NCBI RefSeq assembly: GCF_012027495.1 | Contig: NZ_SNUK01000001.1 | Location: 372,001-436,000, forward strand | Length of the DNA: 64,000 nucleotides | Source: Thermococcus sp. JdF3 | GTDB taxonomy: Archaea > Methanobacteriota_B > Thermococci > Thermococcales > Thermococcaceae | Reading direction: 5' to 3' | In this document: one piece after another, positions 26,515-36,457 of the stretch | Numbering within the stretch: position 1 is the first letter of the stretch | How the letters are laid out: every line of letters starts with the position of its first letter | Made by a program: the position numbers and the translations under genes | The notes under the pieces: model-generated | What the model was told of the DNA's origin: nothing | Databases searched by the model: none | Seen by the model: the letters and a program-made list of their open reading frames with translations, nothing else

Positions 26515-27125
26515 TGGGGGAGCTGAGGCTCTCGGATTATTCCTCCGACGTCGTTATTCTCTCTTTTCTGCTACTCGTCGTTTCGGCCCTGGCGGTGCCG
26601 TGGCTGGAGGTCTCGATAGGTTCCCCCGGTGATTTCCTTTACCTCCTTGTTCTACCTTGGGTGGTTCTCGTTCCGCTCCACGAAGGGCTGCATGCCCTTG
26701 TTGCCAGAGTTTTTGGTGCCAAGGTTCGGTTCGGAATTACCACCTTTGGAAGGCTCATCGTTGCCCCTTTCATAGCCATTGAAACTCCCCTTCGCGCGAG
26801 GGAATACGCCGTTGTCTCGCTTGCCCCGCTCCTCCTATCGGCCACCTTCCTGTCCTTGGCCTGGCTCCTCCGTTCTAACTTCTGGGCTCTCGCCTATGTC
26901 TTCAACACGGCTGGCATGGCGGGTGATTTCCTCATGGTCCTTTCGCTCCTCAGAATGCACCCCGATGCGAAAGTCTTCGACGATGGGACGACCCTCCGCT
27001 CCGATGCAGATGTCTCCCTCTCGTATCCGAGGTGGCTTTCAACTGCCCTGAGGGTCGCGATTCTTTTGCTCTTTCTCATGGTAATAATCATGGGCCGCGT
27101 TGAAGTCGTCGTTGAGAATGGTTAG
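26514..27125 (+). CDS. Membrane protein with metalloprotease-like motif (DUF3267 type)
   Basis: A 203-residue membrane protein with about five hydrophobic helices. The second carries PLHEGLHALVARVFGAK, an HExxH-type zinc motif within the membrane (H-E-G-L-H), followed by a strand region and APFIAIETPLRAREY, as in DUF3267 proteins related to site-2-protease-like peptidases. The second metal ligand is not obvious, so activity is uncertain. Its start codon overlaps the idsA stop, so it is the last gene of that operon. Confidence 0.75.
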   Translation: MGELRLSDYSSDVVILSFLLLVVSALAVPWLEVSIGSPGDFLYLLVLPWVVLVPLHEGLHALVARVFGAKVRFGITTFGRLIVAPFIAIETPLRAREYAVVSLAPLLLSATFLSLAWLLRSNFWALAYVFNTAGMAGDFLMVLSLLRMHPDAKVFDDGTTLRSDADVSLSYPRWLSTALRVAILLLFLMVIIMGRVEVVVENG

Positions 27126-27172
27126 GCAAGTTTTATAACATCACTCCCCCTAATTATCCTCTGGTGGACAGA

Positions 27173-28735
27173 ATGAGTCATTCGAAGTGGAGAGTTCTCT
27201 ACATAATGAGTGCCGCACTCTTCATCATGTTCATCGATACGACGATGATGAACGTCTCCATAAGCGCCCTCGTCGCCGACCTCAACACGACCGTGACGGG
27301 TGTCCAGAGCGCGATAACCCTCTACGCCCTTGTAATGGCGGCGTTCATGATAACAGGCGCGAAGCTGGCCGACATCTGGGGCACGAAGAGGGTCTTCTTC
27401 CGCGGGCTGGTCATCTACACGGTTGGAACGCTCATGGCGGCCCTCGCTCCAAACCTCGCCGTTCTTCTCCTGGGGTGGTCAATCCTGGAGGGCATCGGCG
27501 CCTCGATGATGATGCCCGCGACGGTCACCTATATAACGAAGGAGTACACCGGCAAGGACAGGGCCTTCGCCTTCGGCGTCTGGGGCGGCGTCGGCGGTGC
27601 CGCCGCGGCATTCGGTCCGATTATTGGTGGTTTCTTCACGACCTACATTACCTGGCGTCTCGGCTTCTTCATGGAGGCCTTCATCGCCGCGGCGATATTC
27701 GCCTACATGAAGATACTATCCGACTACAGGCCGGAGAAGGAGATGAAGCTCGACGTGGTCGGGGCGGTTCTGGTTGGTGTCGGCCTCTTCCTGCTCACCC
27801 TCTCAGTGCTCATAATGGACCCGCTCTCCAACCCGCCGGTTCTGCTCCTCATGGTGGCGGGTCTCGCTGTCCTCGTCGCCTTCTGGAAGTACGAGAAGCG
27901 CAGGAAGGAGCGGGGACTGGACGTTCTCATAGACGTGGACATCTTCAAGTCGAAGGTCTTCACAGCGGCCAACTTGGTGAGCATCTTCTTCCAGATAACC
28001 CTCGCGGGCATAATGTTCACGATTCCAGTGTTCGTCCAGCAGTACCTCCACTACAACGCCATCCAGACGGGTTTCGTCATAGTTCCGCTCTCGATAATGA
28101 TGTTCATATTCTCCATGAGCGGCCAGAGGTTCGCGGGGTATCTCACGCCGAAGCAGATAATCCAGCTCGGCATAGCCCTCACCTTCGTCGGCCTCTACCT
28201 CGTCCTGCGCGTCCTCAAGCCCGGAGTTGAAGGGAGCGACTTCGCCCTCGGCCTGGCCCTCTACGGAACGGGCTTCGGGCTGATATTCTCCCAGATAACC
28301 AACCTGGCAATGATGGGGGCGAAGCCGGAGCAGCAGGCAGATGCTTCGGGGATATTCAACGCCCAGAAGCAGTTCGGCCTCTCCCTTGGAACGGCCTTCA
28401 TCGGTGCCGTCCTCGTCCTCGGCATAATTCACAGCATCGCGAGGCAGATCTACGAGTCCGGCATCATCGAGGGGAGCAAGGAGCAGATAAAAGACGCTGT
28501 CATACAGTGGATACTCAAGATGCAGCAGGGCGAGCTGAACATCCCGCCCGAGTACCACGACATCGTGGTGAAGATGGTGAACACATCATTCATCGACACG
28601 ATGAAGGTGGCGGTAATCTTTATGATTGGCATCCTCGTCATCAGCGCCCTGCTCTCCTTCCTCCTGCCGAAGGGGGAGAAGGCGGAGGTGACGGCAACGC
28701 CCGAGAATACTGAAGACGGGGAAAACGCGGAATGA
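27173..28735 (+). CDS. MFS transporter, DHA2 (14-helix) drug-exporter family
   Basis: A 520-residue major facilitator with 14 predicted helices. The first helix carries FIMFIDTTMMNVSISALVAD, a typical DHA2 motif (D1-like); motif A is KLADIWGTKRVFFRG; motif C-like GAAAAFGPIIGG is in helix 5. It probably exports toxic compounds by proton antiport. The ATG at 27173 gives MSHSKWRVLY; a GTG nine bases upstream lies in the GGTGG ribosome binding site. The stop codon abuts the end of the disrupted methyltransferase gene on the other strand, without a gap. Confidence 0.9.
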   Translation: MSHSKWRVLYIMSAALFIMFIDTTMMNVSISALVADLNTTVTGVQSAITLYALVMAAFMITGAKLADIWGTKRVFFRGLVIYTVGTLMAALAPNLAVLLLGWSILEGIGASMMMPATVTYITKEYTGKDRAFAFGVWGGVGGAAAAFGPIIGGFFTTYITWRLGFFMEAFIAAAIFAYMKILSDYRPEKEMKLDVVGAVLVGVGLFLLTLSVLIMDPLSNPPVLLLMVAGLAVLVAFWKYEKRRKERGLDVLIDVDIFKSKVFTAANLVSIFFQITLAGIMFTIPVFVQQYLHYNAIQTGFVIVPLSIMMFIFSMSGQRFAGYLTPKQIIQLGIALTFVGLYLVLRVLKPGVEGSDFALGLALYGTGFGLIFSQITNLAMMGAKPEQQADASGIFNAQKQFGLSLGTAFIGAVLVLGIIHSIARQIYESGIIEGSKEQIKDAVIQWILKMQQGELNIPPEYHDIVVKMVNTSFIDTMKVAVIFMIGILVISALLSFLLPKGEKAEVTATPENTEDGENAE

Positions 28736-29530
28736 CTATTTCGCAAGCAGCCAGCCAATCGGTGGATGCTCCGCCCCTTCCCTCCACTTCTCATAGGCCC
28801 TATCCCACCGCTCCAGAAGTTTGGCACGCTTTTCTCCTCTTTTATCCGCTCCACGTACTCCCTTGGGATGTAGGCTAGATAGTGCGGCAGGCCCGGCTCA
28901 AAGGCTCCGCTTTCGATTATCCTCCCACCGGCCTTTTCCACCAGTTCCTTCAGCCTTTCCAGCCGGAGGTAATGCAGGTCATCCTTCTCGCCAAAGAGCG
29001 CCTCAAAGATACCCTCACGGGGGTTGTAGAGCTCAAGGTGTGCCTGACGCTCGTTGTTGGTTATGGGAAGACTCTCCGCTATGAAGACCTTCTCCGCGAC
29101 CCGGAGCATCTCTGAGAAGACCCTAACCATCGTTTTCTCATTTTTCAGGCTTCTAACTCCATGAACGAGAACGGCTAAATCGAAGGCCTTAAATGGAAAC
29201 GGCAGCTCCCTCGCATCGGCCTTGAGCGGGATTATCCTGCGCTTTAAGCCAGCCGCAGAGGTTATCTCCTCGAAGAAGCGCCATCTGCTCAGGTCCACGG
29301 CAACAACGCGGCCGGTTTCGCCGAGGGGGTAGGCGAGCGGGACAGTCGTTAATGCGTGCGCACCACAGCCGATTTCAAGACGTTCATTCCTTCCTCAGCG
29401 GTGCGTGCTGGAGGACGCGGAAGCGTTCAAGCATCTCCGTGCGGACCCAGTCGGGAGGTAGCGGCGGCTCGCTTCGGAGTGGAATTCTGGAGAGAACATC
29501 CTTCTTAAACGTTTCCTCGTCAGCGGGCAT
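28736..29530 (-). pseudogene. SAM-dependent methyltransferase interrupted by three frameshifts
   Basis: The intact product would be 265 residues: an N-terminal part from the ATG at 29530 (MPADEETFKKDVL), motif I EIGCGAHALTTVPLA, the middle VVAVDLSRWRFFEE with FDLAVLVHGVRSL, and a C-terminus ending RAYEKWREGAEHPPIGWLL. These pieces lie in two frames. Reading them together needs one missing base restored in the GG run near 29388, one near the CTT about 29375, and one in the AAAA run near 28840. Each fits a lost base within or next to a short homopolymer, so genuine decay and sequencing error are both possible. No close partner genes; convergent with the MFS transporter. Confidence 0.8.
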
Positions 29531-29665
29531 GGAAAACACCGAAAATGGCTAAAAGCCTTCCCTTTAAGGAGTTTTCTGAGAAAAGGTTTTACAGGGTGGG
29601 GTTGAATTAATGGTGGCCGGGAATTTTCGTGGTTCTTAACGGGAGTAAGGGATAAGACACTCTGC

Positions 29666-29698
29666 CGGGCTTTGCTGCCCGTTGCATCGTCATGCAAC
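29666..29698. other. Two adjoining hairpins followed by a T-rich stretch
   Basis: CGGGC-TTTGCT-GCCCG (29666-29681) is followed, sharing one base, by a perfect seven-pair stem GTTGCAT-CGTC-ATGCAAC (29681-29698), then TCTTTTAC. It lies in the 335-base gap between the disrupted methyltransferase and the secreted protein. It might be the 3' end of a small RNA or a terminator read on the plus strand; no promoter could be fixed with certainty. Confidence 0.4.
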
Positions 29699-29783
29699 TC
29701 TTTTACTCGGGCTTCTTTCGACCAATTCTAAAAGCAAAATCAAACTCTGAATAAATTTGTACTTTGAAAAGAATAGAAGAATT

Positions 29784-29800
29784 TTTTACTAAAAGTAAAA
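29784..29800. promoter_or_regulatory. Inverted repeat next to the promoter of the secreted-protein gene
   Basis: TTTTACT-AAA-AGTAAAA is a perfect seven-base inverted repeat ending five to six bases upstream of the TATA element ATTTATAAGG (about 29807-29816). It is a candidate operator; the binding protein is unknown. The surroundings are strongly AT-rich, so chance is more likely here than elsewhere. Confidence 0.4.
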
Positions 29801-29865
29801 GGAAGAATTTATAAGGATAAGTTGCTTTAGAAGATACTGCAAACAACTTAAAGGAAGTGAACTGG

Positions 29866-31047
29866 ATGAAGTGGACGCCTTTGCTGGCGATCCTTCTCGG
29901 ACTGCTGATGATTGGTGGTATGGTTTTTGCAGGCGCATTGCAGAACAACAGAGGTGGAATTTTTGAACCACCGTCTAAAGGGCAACCCCCAATTTCACCA
30001 ACCCCTGGAAAAGAAGTTATCATAAAAACGTTTGTTGGGAAATCCAGTATGCACGTGGCAGAGCAGTTCCTTCAGAAGTACTGGGACAAATTAACTCTCA
30101 GAATAAATCTGGAGGAGTTTGGGGATTGTACTTTTATAGGAATAGCACTCAGACCCCTGCCGGGTGGTATGTACGCCCCGCTCTACTACTTTGCCAACGA
30201 GAGTTCCGGGTATGCCAGCCTGCGGATTCTGAACGAATCGTTTACTTCCGAGGCCACCAAGTTTGTAGACCTTCCACTCGGGGTAAAAGGGGCACTTGGA
30301 GATGAACCCCGCAGAGAATGGGACTCAATAGGTCGTATCAGCACGATAACCACTTCTCAGGATATCACAACATGGAGGGGAGACAAAGTCACTGTGTACA
30401 ACAAACTGGGAGTGGACTTTTGGGTAACTGAGGCGAAAATGGGGTACTACTACTATGTGTACCTGAGCCATGAGGCAAAAGTGCCCAGTGAGAAAGATTT
30501 CCCAAAAGATTTCAGGGTAGCGGTAAAAGAAGTCAGGGAACGGGCCACTATTCTGAACCCCTCACGCGAACAGGCATATTTTGGAATTGGAAGCTTTAAA
30601 CCCGAAGGCAGTGGCTCTTCATCCGAACCTACGGTTACGTGGGGCCTGAATGTTGGTATTGATACTACTGGGCTTCCAAACGCTGGAGCGGGATTCAGTG
30701 AAACCTATACTAAAGGACTTACGTTCAAATGGTACACCGACGATATTGATGCTAATAGAGATATCGAGTTTGAGTTTTATGGTCTGAATAAGAAAGAATG
30801 GCTGGGAAGCTCTCCAGCGTGGGGCCAGATATTTATAACACATCCAGTAGTTGTTCCCTTTGTGAAAAAAGGAACACCCTTCCACATGGTTGAGATGAAA
30901 CTACGGGCTGAGGCAGACTTCATCTATGAAGAAACTAGGCCATACTGCGGTCTGGGATGTGGAACCTATACCGTCAAAAAAAGCACGAGTGCGCCGCCCA
31001 TAGAGTTTACCGTCGAACTGTACCCCTGGTTCGTAAACAGGAAGTGA
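29866..31047 (+). CDS. Orphan secreted protein (393 aa) in AT-rich DNA
   Basis: A 393-residue protein with a signal peptide or membrane anchor (LLAILLGLLMIGGMVFAGA). The mature part is rich in beta strands, aromatic residues and glycine (VTWGLNVGIDTTGLPNAG, then FSETYTKGLTFKWYTDD), with a C-terminal pair CGLGCG. The ATG at 29866 is preceded by AAGGAAGTGAACTGG. The gene and its flanks are clearly poorer in GC than the rest of the window, suggesting recent acquisition. I recognise no family; a surface-layer, adhesion or antagonism factor are all possible. Confidence 0.7.
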   Translation: MKWTPLLAILLGLLMIGGMVFAGALQNNRGGIFEPPSKGQPPISPTPGKEVIIKTFVGKSSMHVAEQFLQKYWDKLTLRINLEEFGDCTFIGIALRPLPGGMYAPLYYFANESSGYASLRILNESFTSEATKFVDLPLGVKGALGDEPRREWDSIGRISTITTSQDITTWRGDKVTVYNKLGVDFWVTEAKMGYYYYVYLSHEAKVPSEKDFPKDFRVAVKEVRERATILNPSREQAYFGIGSFKPEGSGSSSEPTVTWGLNVGIDTTGLPNAGAGFSETYTKGLTFKWYTDDIDANRDIEFEFYGLNKKEWLGSSPAWGQIFITHPVVVPFVKKGTPFHMVEMKLRAEADFIYEETRPYCGLGCGTYTVKKSTSAPPIEFTVELYPWFVNRK

Positions 31048-31144
31048 TGGAGTTTTGATTTATATCTGTTTTTCTTTCTTGTTGGAGCTTCTAGTGTTGG
31101 GAGAATACAGGGATCCCCCCACAATTTGAGAAAAAAGTAAAAAA

Positions 31145-34045
31145 TTACTCAACAAACACCGCCGGCTTCAGCGGCATCGCGGCCTTCTTCTTTCCTCCCT
31201 TGTCCTCCTCAGGGTTGATGATTATCTCGATGCCGAGCTCCTTCTCCATGAAGTCCTTGGCTTCCCTCAGGGCCTTCTCCTCGTCTATGCGCTTGACTTC
31301 GAAGGCCCTCTCCTTTATCAGCTTCTGGATGAGCTTGCCTATCTCCTTGCCGTGCTTCCTCATCTCCGGGTCTTTCATCAGCTCGGCCATGGCGCTCTTA
31401 AAGTCCCTCTTCTCCGCGACCACCTCGACGACCTTCCACTTCCACTCCGGGGCGGTGTAGACGTAGGCCCTCTTGGCGTCCTCTATCTTTGCCACGCGGA
31501 TTATCTCCTTGATGTCCTCGATGAGGGCCTTGACGAACTCCTCCTCGGCCTCGATGGTTTCGTTCCACCACTCTGGAACCGGCTCCGGCCACTTCGCCAG
31601 GCTGACGAAGCCCTCTCCGCCCAGTTTCTCCCAGAGCTCCTCGCTGATGTGCGGGGTGAACGGGGCCATGAGCCTTACCCAGACCTCGGCGAGCTTCCTC
31701 AGGACGAAGCGCTTGGCCTTGTCGTCCCTGCCCTCGGTTCTCCTCATGTACCAGCGCAGGTCGTTGAGGACGCTGTAAAACGCCCACTGCACGGCCGTTC
31801 TCGTCCTGAACTCCTCGAGCGCCTGAGTAGCACCTTCTATGGCCCTGTTCAGCCTGTGCAGCATCCACTTATCGATATCCTTAAGGTCGGTCTCCTCAGC
31901 CTCATAGGTGGCGAACTCGTTTATCAGCTCGTAGAAGCGCTCGACCTGCCTGCGGAGCTTCCCAACCTCCTTCCTGCGCCAGTCGAAGTCGCTGTCGTGC
32001 TCGGCCAGGCCCATTATGTAGAGCCTGACGACGTCCGCACCGTTCTCCTCGATGGCGTCGATGAAGTTCAGCACGTTGCCCTTGCTCTTGCTCATCTTCG
32101 TTCCTTCGAGCGTTCCGAAGCCGTTCACCGCTATGCCCCTCGGCCAGTGCTCCTTCCTGAAAATCGCCGTGTGGTTGAAGATGAAGAACGTCAGGTGGTT
32201 CGGTATCAGATCCTTCGCCGAGCAGCGCCAGTCGAGCGGATACCAGTACTCGAACTCCTCCTTCATCTCGTGGATCGTCTCCGCCGGGATTCCGGTCTTC
32301 TCGGCCAGCTCCCTCTCCTTCTCCTCGCTGAACTCCTCCAGGAACAGGTAGTCGAAGAACTCCCTTGTGAGCTTCTCGGGGTCGAGCCTGCCCTCTTCCC
32401 TCAGCCTGTTCATCTGCCTGCTTATCGTGTAGTACGCCATGTAGATGGTCGAGTCGCTCAGGCTCTCGATGACCCAGTCGGGATCCCACGGGAGCGGCGT
32501 TCCCAGTCCAACCTTCCTCGCGCAGGCCTTCTTGTCGAGCCAGTCAACTATGGCCTCGAACTGAGTGCGCCTGCTCTCGGGGTAGATGGTCATGTTCGCG
32601 AGGGCCTCACGGGCCTTCTCCTTCCACTCGGGATTGCCGTAGTCTATGAACCACTGGTCGTGGATTATCTTGATGACCGCCTGGTTGCCGAAGCGCGAGA
32701 CGACCGGCTTCTCGGCGAACTCGTACATTATCTCCGCGGTTCCCTTCTCCTGGAGCTCCTTGGCTATGAGGTCTTTGGCCTCCTGGACGGGCTTTCCTGC
32801 GTAGGGCTCGATCTTGAAGACTCCCTTGTGGTACTCGGCCTTGTAGATGTTCTTGGTGGCCTCTTCGAGCTTCTCAACGTCCTTCTGGCTCCTCACGCCG
32901 AGCCTCTCAGCCTCCTCAACCGCCGGGAAGTCGCCGTAGCCCTCGAGCTTTATAAGCGAGATGTAGCTTATCTCCTCAACCACGCGCGGGTCTATGTCGT
33001 ATTTGAGCAGAATCTCGGTCTCCTTCTTCAAATCCTCCAGGGCCACGTGGTCGAAGGGCGCATGAGCCGGGACGCTCATAACGACGCCGGTTGCGTTGTC
33101 CGGGTCAACGAACTCTGCAGGCAGGATGATGACCTCGTCGCCGGTGACCGGGTTCTTCACGTACTTTCCGATCAGCCTCTCGCCCTTGAACTCCTCCGAT
33201 ACTTCAATCTCCCTGTCCTGGAAGGAGAGCTTGTAGGCTGCCTCCTTGCTAATTATCCACGTCTCCACCTTCTCGCCGCGCTTGACCTTTGCTTTGACGT
33301 AGGTGGCGTTGGGGTTCAGCCACATGTTGGTAACGCCGTAAACGGTCTCGGGCCTCAGCGTCGCAGCGGGCATGTAGATTTCCTCGCCGTCCTCCTCCAG
33401 GATGAACTTGATGATGACGTAGTCCAGTATCTGGACGTCTTCGCCCTCCATTATGTCGTGGTCCCCGAGGGCAGTTCCAACGACCGGATCCCATCTGACC
33501 CTGTGCGCTCCCTTAACGACCAGCCCCTCCTCCTTGAGCGTCCAGAACTGCCACTCTATGAACTTGCTGAACGGCGGGAAGAGGCTCGTCGTGTGGAACT
33601 CGCGGGTCCAGTCAACTGAGAAGCCGGCGCGTATGAAGGTCTCCTTTGCGGCCTTCATGAAGTAATTGACTATCTCCTTCGGGTCCTCGAACTTCCAGAG
33701 TATCTCCTCGGGGACTTTATAGACGTCGCGGTAGATGTGTATGGTCTTGGGATCGCGGTGCTTTATCCTCTCGGCGATTCCGACTATCGGGGCTCCTGTG
33801 ATGTGCCACGCCATCGGGAAGAGGACGTTGTAGCCCTGCATGCGCTTGAAGCGCGCTATGACGTCGGGAATAGTGTAGGTTCTCGCGTGGCCGACGTGGA
33901 GGTGCCCCGAGAGGTACGGGAAGGCGACCGTGATGTAGAACTTCTTCTCCTTGGGCTTTTCATTCGCTTTCGGCTCGAAGGCCTTTTCCTCCAGCCAGCG
34001 CTTCTGCCACTTCTCCTCAATGGCTTTGAAGTTAAGCTCAGCCAT
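31145..34045 (-). CDS. leuS: Leucyl-tRNA synthetase
   Basis: Class I aminoacyl-tRNA synthetase of 966 residues, archaeal/eukaryotic type. The HIGH-like motif is [14 protein letters not shown] (residues about 42-55), the CP1 editing domain is inserted after it ([14 protein letters not shown]), and the KMSKS signature is [10 protein letters not shown] near residue 650. The C-terminal extension binds tRNA-Leu. I chose the ATG at 34045 ([13 protein letters not shown]), six bases behind GAGGAGGT; the ATG two codons upstream touches that site. Confidence 0.97.
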   Translation of the reverse strand: MAELNFKAIEEKWQKRWLEEKAFEPKANEKPKEKKFYITVAFPYLSGHLHVGHARTYTIPDVIARFKRMQGYNVLFPMAWHITGAPIVGIAERIKHRDPKTIHIYRDVYKVPEEILWKFEDPKEIVNYFMKAAKETFIRAGFSVDWTREFHTTSLFPPFSKFIEWQFWTLKEEGLVVKGAHRVRWDPVVGTALGDHDIMEGEDVQILDYVIIKFILEEDGEEIYMPAATLRPETVYGVTNMWLNPNATYVKAKVKRGEKVETWIISKEAAYKLSFQDREIEVSEEFKGERLIGKYVKNPVTGDEVIILPAEFVDPDNATGVVMSVPAHAPFDHVALEDLKKETEILLKYDIDPRVVEEISYISLIKLEGYGDFPAVEEAERLGVRSQKDVEKLEEATKNIYKAEYHKGVFKIEPYAGKPVQEAKDLIAKELQEKGTAEIMYEFAEKPVVSRFGNQAVIKIIHDQWFIDYGNPEWKEKAREALANMTIYPESRRTQFEAIVDWLDKKACARKVGLGTPLPWDPDWVIESLSDSTIYMAYYTISRQMNRLREEGRLDPEKLTREFFDYLFLEEFSEEKERELAEKTGIPAETIHEMKEEFEYWYPLDWRCSAKDLIPNHLTFFIFNHTAIFRKEHWPRGIAVNGFGTLEGTKMSKSKGNVLNFIDAIEENGADVVRLYIMGLAEHDSDFDWRRKEVGKLRRQVERFYELINEFATYEAEETDLKDIDKWMLHRLNRAIEGATQALEEFRTRTAVQWAFYSVLNDLRWYMRRTEGRDDKAKRFVLRKLAEVWVRLMAPFTPHISEELWEKLGGEGFVSLAKWPEPVPEWWNETIEAEEEFVKALIEDIKEIIRVAKIEDAKRAYVYTAPEWKWKVVEVVAEKRDFKSAMAELMKDPEMRKHGKEIGKLIQKLIKERAFEVKRIDEEKALREAKDFMEKELGIEIIINPEEDKGGKKKAAMPLKPAVFVE

Positions 34046-34097
34046 GGTCATACCTCCTCAGAATTTTTTCAAAAGAGCGTGAGCGATACTCCAGAAT

Positions 34098-34161
34098 AGG
34101 GGGGTTATCCGGGAAATCAGGCACGGTTGCGATTCGAGCGATGGAGAAGACACTCCCCCCT
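34098..34161 (-). promoter_or_regulatory. Structured long leader of leuS (candidate)
   Basis: The leuS TATA element (GATTTAAATATC on the minus strand, about 34188-34199) predicts transcription near 34170, a leader of about 125 bases, long for this genome. Within it AGGGGGG (34155-34161) can pair with CCCCCCT (34098-34104), closing a domain of some 50 bases. The meaning is unknown; antitermination by uncharged tRNA as in T-boxes is not known in archaea. Confidence 0.3.
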
Positions 34162-34295
34162 CATTGGCATCGGAGCGAGTAGGATTCCTGATATTTAAAT
34201 CTTTTGGAATTCTCGGATGATGATTTGCCAACCGCGGCATGGATGTATCCACGGAAAGGAAAAATAAATGTGCTCGGGGCTCGCGTGGCATGTCT

Positions 34296-35366
34296 TCAGA
34301 GCCGGATAAGCTCCCTCTCCGCCCTCGTCAGCCTTTTTCCTCTTCCATCGTGAACGACGACGTCGTCCTCTATGCGAACACCACCCAGGCCCGGAACGTA
34401 GATTCCCGGCTCTATCGTGAAGGTCATACCGTTCTCCAGGGCCACGTTTCCGTCCGGGCCAATGTATGGCTCTTCGTGGACATCCAGCCCGAGTCCGTGC
34501 CCGGTTCTGTGGGTGAAGTACTCGCCGTAGCCGGCTTTCGCTATCGTCTCCCTCGCGGCTCCGTCCACCTCCCTTGCAAGAACACCCTCACGGACGGCCC
34601 GGTATGCCCTCTCCTGTGCCTCTTTGACGACTTCGTAAATCTCCACCAGCCTCTCGTCCGGCCGTCCAAGGGCGATGGTTCTCGTGATGTCCGAGCAGTA
34701 GCCCTTCCACTTCGCCCCGTAGTCGAGTATCACCAGGTCGCCCTTCCTGAGCCTCCTGTCCCCGGGCGCGTGGTGGGGGTTGGCGGCGTTCTCACCACTG
34801 GCCACTATCGGCTCGAAGGAAATCCCATCGCTGAGCTCCCTTATTGCCAACTCTATCTTCAAAGCCAGCTCCCGCTCGCGCATACCGAGCAGGTCCCAGC
34901 TCAGAATCTCATCGAAGGCCCTGTCCGCTGCCCTGGCGGCGTGTCCCATCATCTCTATCTCGTGCTTGTCCTTTCTCATGCGGAGCTCCCTCATGAGCGA
35001 GCTCAGGGGGTGGAACTCGAAGCTGCCGAGGTGGATGACTTTCATGAGCCAGTCGGCACGCATCGTGTCCTCTATGAGAAGTCTCCCGCCCGACAGGTGG
35101 AACTCCGCCAGGATCCAGGCGAGCTTGTCGTAGGGGTTCTCCCCGTCGCGCCAGAACGTAACCGGGAAGTTCCTGACGACGTTTTCGTAGAGGCTGGGGG
35201 CCAGGAGCCGGTAGTCGCCGCCGGCGCTCACAACCAGAACGGTGAGCCTCTCGCCGGCCTCGTGGATGTGGAGGCCCGTGAGGTAGTAGAGATTGGTCCC
35301 GGGACTGATCAGGGCACCGTCGAAGTTCCTTTCCTTCATGAGGGAAACCAGGTTGCTGAGCCGCAT
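34296..35366 (-). CDS. pepQ: Xaa-Pro dipeptidase (M24 family)
   Basis: Cobalt/manganese-dependent prolidase of 356 residues. The C-terminal pita-bread domain has the metal ligands in LVILDYGAKWKGYCSDITRT (two aspartates), HRTGHGLGLDVHEEPYI (histidine), FTIEPGIYVPG and GVRIEDDVVV (two glutamates). The ATG at 35366 (MRLSNLVSLMKER) follows GGTGATGAA. It cleaves dipeptides with C-terminal proline, matching peptide growth of Thermococcales. Confidence 0.94.
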   Translation of the reverse strand: MRLSNLVSLMKERNFDGALISPGTNLYYLTGLHIHEAGERLTVLVVSAGGDYRLLAPSLYENVVRNFPVTFWRDGENPYDKLAWILAEFHLSGGRLLIEDTMRADWLMKVIHLGSFEFHPLSSLMRELRMRKDKHEIEMMGHAARAADRAFDEILSWDLLGMRERELALKIELAIRELSDGISFEPIVASGENAANPHHAPGDRRLRKGDLVILDYGAKWKGYCSDITRTIALGRPDERLVEIYEVVKEAQERAYRAVREGVLAREVDGAARETIAKAGYGEYFTHRTGHGLGLDVHEEPYIGPDGNVALENGMTFTIEPGIYVPGLGGVRIEDDVVVHDGRGKRLTRAERELIRL

Positions 35367-35493
35367 TTCATCACCGCTACCCATTATTCCGCAACCCTTA
35401 AAAACTCAACCTCGAACCCCGACCGACTGGGCGGGGCAAACCCGCGGGATGTTCCCGTAAGGGAGAACCACAAACAGGGAAGAGGTGAACGAG

Positions 35494-36078
35494 ATGAGCA
35501 TGTACAAGTACATTAGGGAAGCCTGGAAGAGCCCCAAGAAGAGCTACGTCGGGGATCTTCTCAAGGTCAGGATGATCAAGTGGAGGAGGGAGCCGGTCGT
35601 CGTCCGCGCCGAGAGGCCGACCAGGCTCGACCGCGCTCGCTCGCTCGGCTACCAGGCCAAGCAGGGCTACGTTATCGTTCGCGTCCGCGTCAGGAAGGGC
35701 GGAAGGAAGAGGCCCAGGTGGAAGGGCGGAAGGAAGCCGAGCAAGATGGGTCAGGTTAAGTACAGCCCGAAGAAGAGCCTCCAGTGGATCGCCGAGGAGA
35801 AGGCCGCCAGAAAGTTCCCGAACCTCGAGGTTCTCAACAGCTACTGGGTCGGCGAGGATGGAATGTACAGGTGGTTCGAGGTCATCATGGTCGACCCGCA
35901 CCACCCGGTCATCAAGGCTGACCCCAAGATCAACTGGATAGCCGGCAAGGCCCACAAGGGTCGCGTCTTCCGCGGACTCACCAGCGCAGGCAGGAAGAGC
36001 CGCGGCCTGAGGAACAAGGGCAAGGGCGCTGAGAAGGTCAGGCCCAGCATAAGGGCCAACAAGGGCAAGGGCAAGTGA
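35494..36078 (+). CDS. rpl15e: 50S ribosomal protein L15e (eL15)
   Basis: Large-subunit protein eL15, 194 residues, very basic. It begins [19 protein letters not shown], with [20 protein letters not shown] and [17 protein letters not shown] in the middle and a lysine/glycine-rich end. The ATG follows GAGGTGAACGAG. In many archaea it precedes the COG1325 RNA-binding protein and Rpp30; here a VapBC module on the opposite strand lies between, starting 6 bases after the L15e stop. Confidence 0.97.
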   Translation: MSMYKYIREAWKSPKKSYVGDLLKVRMIKWRREPVVVRAERPTRLDRARSLGYQAKQGYVIVRVRVRKGGRKRPRWKGGRKPSKMGQVKYSPKKSLQWIAEEKAARKFPNLEVLNSYWVGEDGMYRWFEVIMVDPHHPVIKADPKINWIAGKAHKGRVFRGLTSAGRKSRGLRNKGKGAEKVRPSIRANKGKGK

Positions 36079-36084
36079 TTTCCT

Positions 36085-36456
36085 CTAATCTTCTTCCGGT
36101 TTCTCAAGCTTTATCCTTTTGATTCCCAACTTGTCAAAGGCCTTGTCAGAGCTGATTATCGTCCCGCCGCACTTTGCCGCGTGGAGGGCATCGAAGGGAT
36201 TTAGTCCGTGCTCCTTCATATAGTAGGCCGCCCTGAGGTAGGCCTCATCTTCGATGTCCGTCATCGCCATGACTGCGGCCATGAGCTTTACCGGGTCGAG
36301 GCTGAACCTCTTCGAGAGTATCAGGAGTTCCATTAATGTCGCCTCGGAGGTCGTTATCTGACCCCGGTACCTCTCGTAGATTTTCCTGGCGTTTTCCTTG
36401 AGCCAGTCGCTGGGTTTCAGCAGGGCAAGGAAAAGATCCGTGTCTGCGTAGACCAT
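36085..36456 (-). CDS. vapC: VapC-type PIN-domain toxin
   Basis: PIN-domain ribonuclease of 123 residues, the toxin of a type II module. Acidic active-site residues are visible in MVYADTDLFLALL (D5/D7), ATLMELLIL (glutamate near residue 42) and NPFDALHAAKCGGTIISSDKAFD (aspartates near 94 and 107). VapC enzymes cleave initiator tRNA or rRNA. The start lies two bases past the vapB stop, so it is translationally coupled. Confidence 0.92.
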   Translation of the reverse strand: MVYADTDLFLALLKPSDWLKENARKIYERYRGQITTSEATLMELLILSKRFSLDPVKLMAAVMAMTDIEDEAYLRAAYYMKEHGLNPFDALHAAKCGGTIISSDKAFDKLGIKRIKLEKPEED

Positions 36457-36457
36457 C

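Noticed and set aside
31352-33619. Very long plus-strand open frame opposite leuS (755 codons)
   Set aside because: It is the antisense shadow of the GC-biased leuS codons; no ribosome binding site, and leucine/valine-rich translation typical of antisense frames.
34215-34290. ATGATGA in the leuS/pepQ gap, looking like box C of a C/D sRNA
   Set aside because: No CTGA boxes at suitable distances and no C' box follow; the resemblance is by chance.
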